From positions 1-7,313 of the forward strand of contig CAZPHH010000138.1 in NCBI GenBank assembly GCA_964586145.1: 7,313 bases of DNA. Reading direction: 5' to 3'. Positions within the stretch are counted from its first letter, which is position 1. Each line of letters begins with the position of its first letter. The notes beneath the pieces are model-generated. The model saw only the letters and a list, made by a program, of their open reading frames with translations, ran no database searches and was not told where the DNA came from. A program made the position numbers and the translations under genes. Shown piece by piece: positions 6,565 to 7,313 of this stretch. Source of the DNA: JAFGJQ01 sp964586145. GTDB lineage: Bacteria > Planctomycetota > Phycisphaerae > UBA1845.

Positions 6565-6573
6565 GGTCAGAAT

Positions 6574-6579
6574 CCTCCT
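6574..6579 (-). promoter_or_regulatory. Ribosome binding site deciding the start at 6564
   Basis: AGGAGG on the - strand, nine bases before the ATG at 6564, is the best Shine-Dalgarno match in the window. It excludes the much longer open frame that runs back to 7293 through low-complexity sequence. Confidence 0.75.
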
Positions 6580-6613
6580 CTGTGGGAATAACATGGCGGG
6601 TGGGTGCGGAAAC

Positions 6614-6653
6614 AATTGCGAATTGCGAATCCCGGCGCGCCGGGATTGCGAAT
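6614..6653. repeat. 20-bp perfect palindrome flanked by AATTGCG repeats
   Basis: AATCCCGGCG/CGCCGGGATT (6628-6647) is a perfect 20-bp palindrome. It is preceded by two direct copies of AATTGCG (6614-6620, 6621-6627) and followed by ATTGCG (6645-6650). It lies about 50-65 bases upstream of the start of the 209-residue gene, so it could be a regulator site or the hairpin of a dispersed repeat. Confidence 0.7.
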
Positions 6654-6796
6654 GATGGACTGCGGATGGGGACGAAGCGCCGGTTGGCTGGAAACCACGC
6701 GTTCGCTTGGCGGGTTGCAGTGCATGAGCCCCCATGATTATGCGTCCGTATGCGGCAGGAAACGGGTTGCCCAGTTTGCCTGGGTGGCCGGGCTTG

Positions 6797-6810
6797 CCCG
6801 AAATTTCGGG
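6797..6810. repeat. 14-bp palindrome CCCGAAATTTCGGG
   Basis: A perfect palindrome with an AT-rich centre in a GC-rich setting. It sits between short imperfect copies of TGCCC/TGCCTGGG motifs (6768-6800). It could be a protein-binding site or part of a dispersed intergenic repeat; nothing in the sequence separates these. Confidence 0.5.
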
Positions 6811-6873
6811 GCTAAAAGGTGAAATGTCGGGGTTTGGAGGGCAGATGCTGGGGCAAGAAGTGAAAAGAAAGCA

Positions 6874-6905
6874 GGGACGAAGGGACAGAGGGACGAAGGG
6901 ACGAA
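6874..6905. repeat. 8-bp tandem repeat, four copies
   Basis: GGGACGAA is repeated head to tail: 6874-6881, 6882-6889 (as GGGACAGA), 6890-6897 and 6898-6905. On the other strand it reads as runs of TTCGTCCC. Tandem units of this size can change copy number by slippage. Confidence 0.75.
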
Positions 6906-6909
6906 GTGA

Positions 6910-6955
6910 GGGTGGGAGGGTGGGGGAGTTGGGCGGTGGGAAGGGGTGAGGGGGG
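6910..6955 (+). other. Two adjacent G-quadruplex-type motifs
   Basis: The first motif (6910-6926) has four G-runs of at least three separated by single bases (T, A, T), the most stable quadruplex arrangement known from in-vitro work. The second (6931-6955) has runs at 6931-6933, 6938-6940, 6943-6946 and 6950-6955 with 2-4-base loops. The G-rich strand is the + strand, the non-transcribed strand's RNA complement for the - strand genes. Further G-runs occur at 6972-6983 and 7102-7135. Confidence 0.6.
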
Positions 6956-6992
6956 TTGTAACGTTTGCTTGTGGGGGTGGGGGAAGCGAACG

Positions 6993-7009
6993 GGCCGCCT
7001 GCGGCGGCC
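6993..7009. repeat. GC hairpin followed by an A-rich tract
   Basis: GGCCGCC (6993-6999), loop TGC, GGCGGCC (7003-7009): a perfect 7-bp stem. On the + strand it is followed by an A-rich, T-less stretch (7011-7056). A - strand transcript would meet a U-rich stretch before the stem, the wrong order for an intrinsic terminator. Confidence 0.5.
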
Positions 7010-7136
7010 AAGAACAAAACAAAAAACAAACAGCAAAAAACAAAAACGAAGAGGACGCCACCCGGCGCGGCGGGCAGGCGAGCGAGGCTCGTCCTGTTAT
7101 TGGGGGGGGGAGGTGAGGGCGGCGGGTCCGGGGGGC

Positions 7137-7286
7137 TCACAATTCTCCCTTGAACGCCCGGTCCAGAATGGCGGGCAGCAGGGCGTCGAGTTCGGCGGCG
7201 GTCTGGGCCTGGAGGGCCTTGAGGCGGTCCACCTTGGCTTCGAGATCGTCGAGGTGGGCGGTCCGGAAAATCATCCTGATAATCAT
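7137..7286 (-). pseudogene. hsdS: C-terminal remnant of type I restriction specificity subunit HsdS
   Basis: HsdS chooses the DNA target of type I restriction-modification enzymes. This 49-residue frame ends with a typical HsdS tail: AHLDDLEAKVDRLKALQAQT (10-29) is the end of the conserved coiled-coil spacer, and ELDALLPAILDRAFKGEL (32-49) is the usual C-terminus of many HsdS proteins. The target recognition domains are missing. The codon directly before the ATG at 7286 is an in-frame TAG, so the piece is cut off from any upstream HsdS body unless a frameshift joins them; only 27 bases of upstream sequence are visible. GGGAGG lies eight bases before this ATG, so a short peptide could still be made. 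The junction falls just where the helix normally begins with an IVAxLD-type sequence. Confidence 0.75.
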
Positions 7287-7313
7287 CTAGCAAGCCTCCC
7301 AGTGGTATGCTGT

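Larger units (their letters stand above)
6565..7136. other. 572-base non-coding region with strong strand bias
   Basis: No gene is visible. Positions 6600-6830 hold palindromes and short direct repeats. From about 6830 to 7136 the + strand is dominated by G and A, with an A-rich, T-poor block (7011-7056), so a - strand transcript would be C- and T-rich and poor in G. Such RNA resembles Rho-loading (rut) sequence and could end transcription coming from the HsdS remnant. The open frame across it encodes only Pro/Ser/Phe low-complexity residues and is not taken as a gene. Confidence 0.6.

Noticed and set aside
6565..7293. Extension of the 209-residue gene back to 7293
   Set aside because: The extra 243 residues are Pro/Ser/Phe low complexity, cross tandem repeats and overlap the HsdS tail in another frame. 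AGGAGG before 6564 fixes the start.

Overview
The window is a high-GC bacterial segment, visibly richest in G+C across the rnf-like genes and lower in the macro-domain gene. Several things suggest a Planctomycetota-like organism: no strong ribosome binding site before the first gene, GC-rich palindromes, a small hairpin repeat of the type seen scattered between genes in such genomes, and low-complexity intergenic DNA. This placement is inference only; nothing in the window is diagnostic for taxonomy.

Layout. Positions 1-70 hold the end of tRNA-Ala(GGC) on the + strand, cut by the window edge and without an encoded CCA. A 245-base gap with a strong hairpin follows. Then comes a + strand gene (315-1823) for a SUKH (SMI1/KNR4) domain joined to HEAT-type repeats. 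It converges on a - strand gene (2082-2579) for a stand-alone macro domain. Positions 2580-2986 hold no complete gene, only short coding-like scraps and inverted repeats. Positions 2987-5435 (- strand) hold an overlapping pair, rnfC then rnfD, with no rnfG, E, A or B beside it. Upstream of rnfC is a cluster of five small hairpins (5558-5682) and a start-less coding remnant (5748-5939). A - strand gene (5935-6564) encodes a 209-residue helix-turn-helix-like protein of unknown function. Its upstream region (6565-7136) is non-coding and strongly strand-biased, with palindromes, an 8-bp tandem repeat and G-quadruplex-type runs. The window ends with the last 49 codons of a type I restriction specificity subunit (HsdS), cut off from its body by an in-frame stop.

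How the parts relate. Only rnfC and rnfD look like a functional pair: they overlap by 17 bases and their products touch in the Rnf membrane complex. Both keep the family fold but appear to have lost flavin chemistry. RnfC lacks the glycine-rich NADH loop and the following acidic FMN segment, while keeping both 4Fe-4S motifs. RnfD lacks the threonine that normally carries covalent FMN. Together with the missing partner genes, this suggests a divergent or repurposed 'RnfCD' module, which is the most interesting signal here. The SUKH-HEAT protein, the macro-domain protein and the HsdS scrap are typical of accessory, conflict-related DNA, but no toxin, DarT-like enzyme or intact restriction system is visible beside them.
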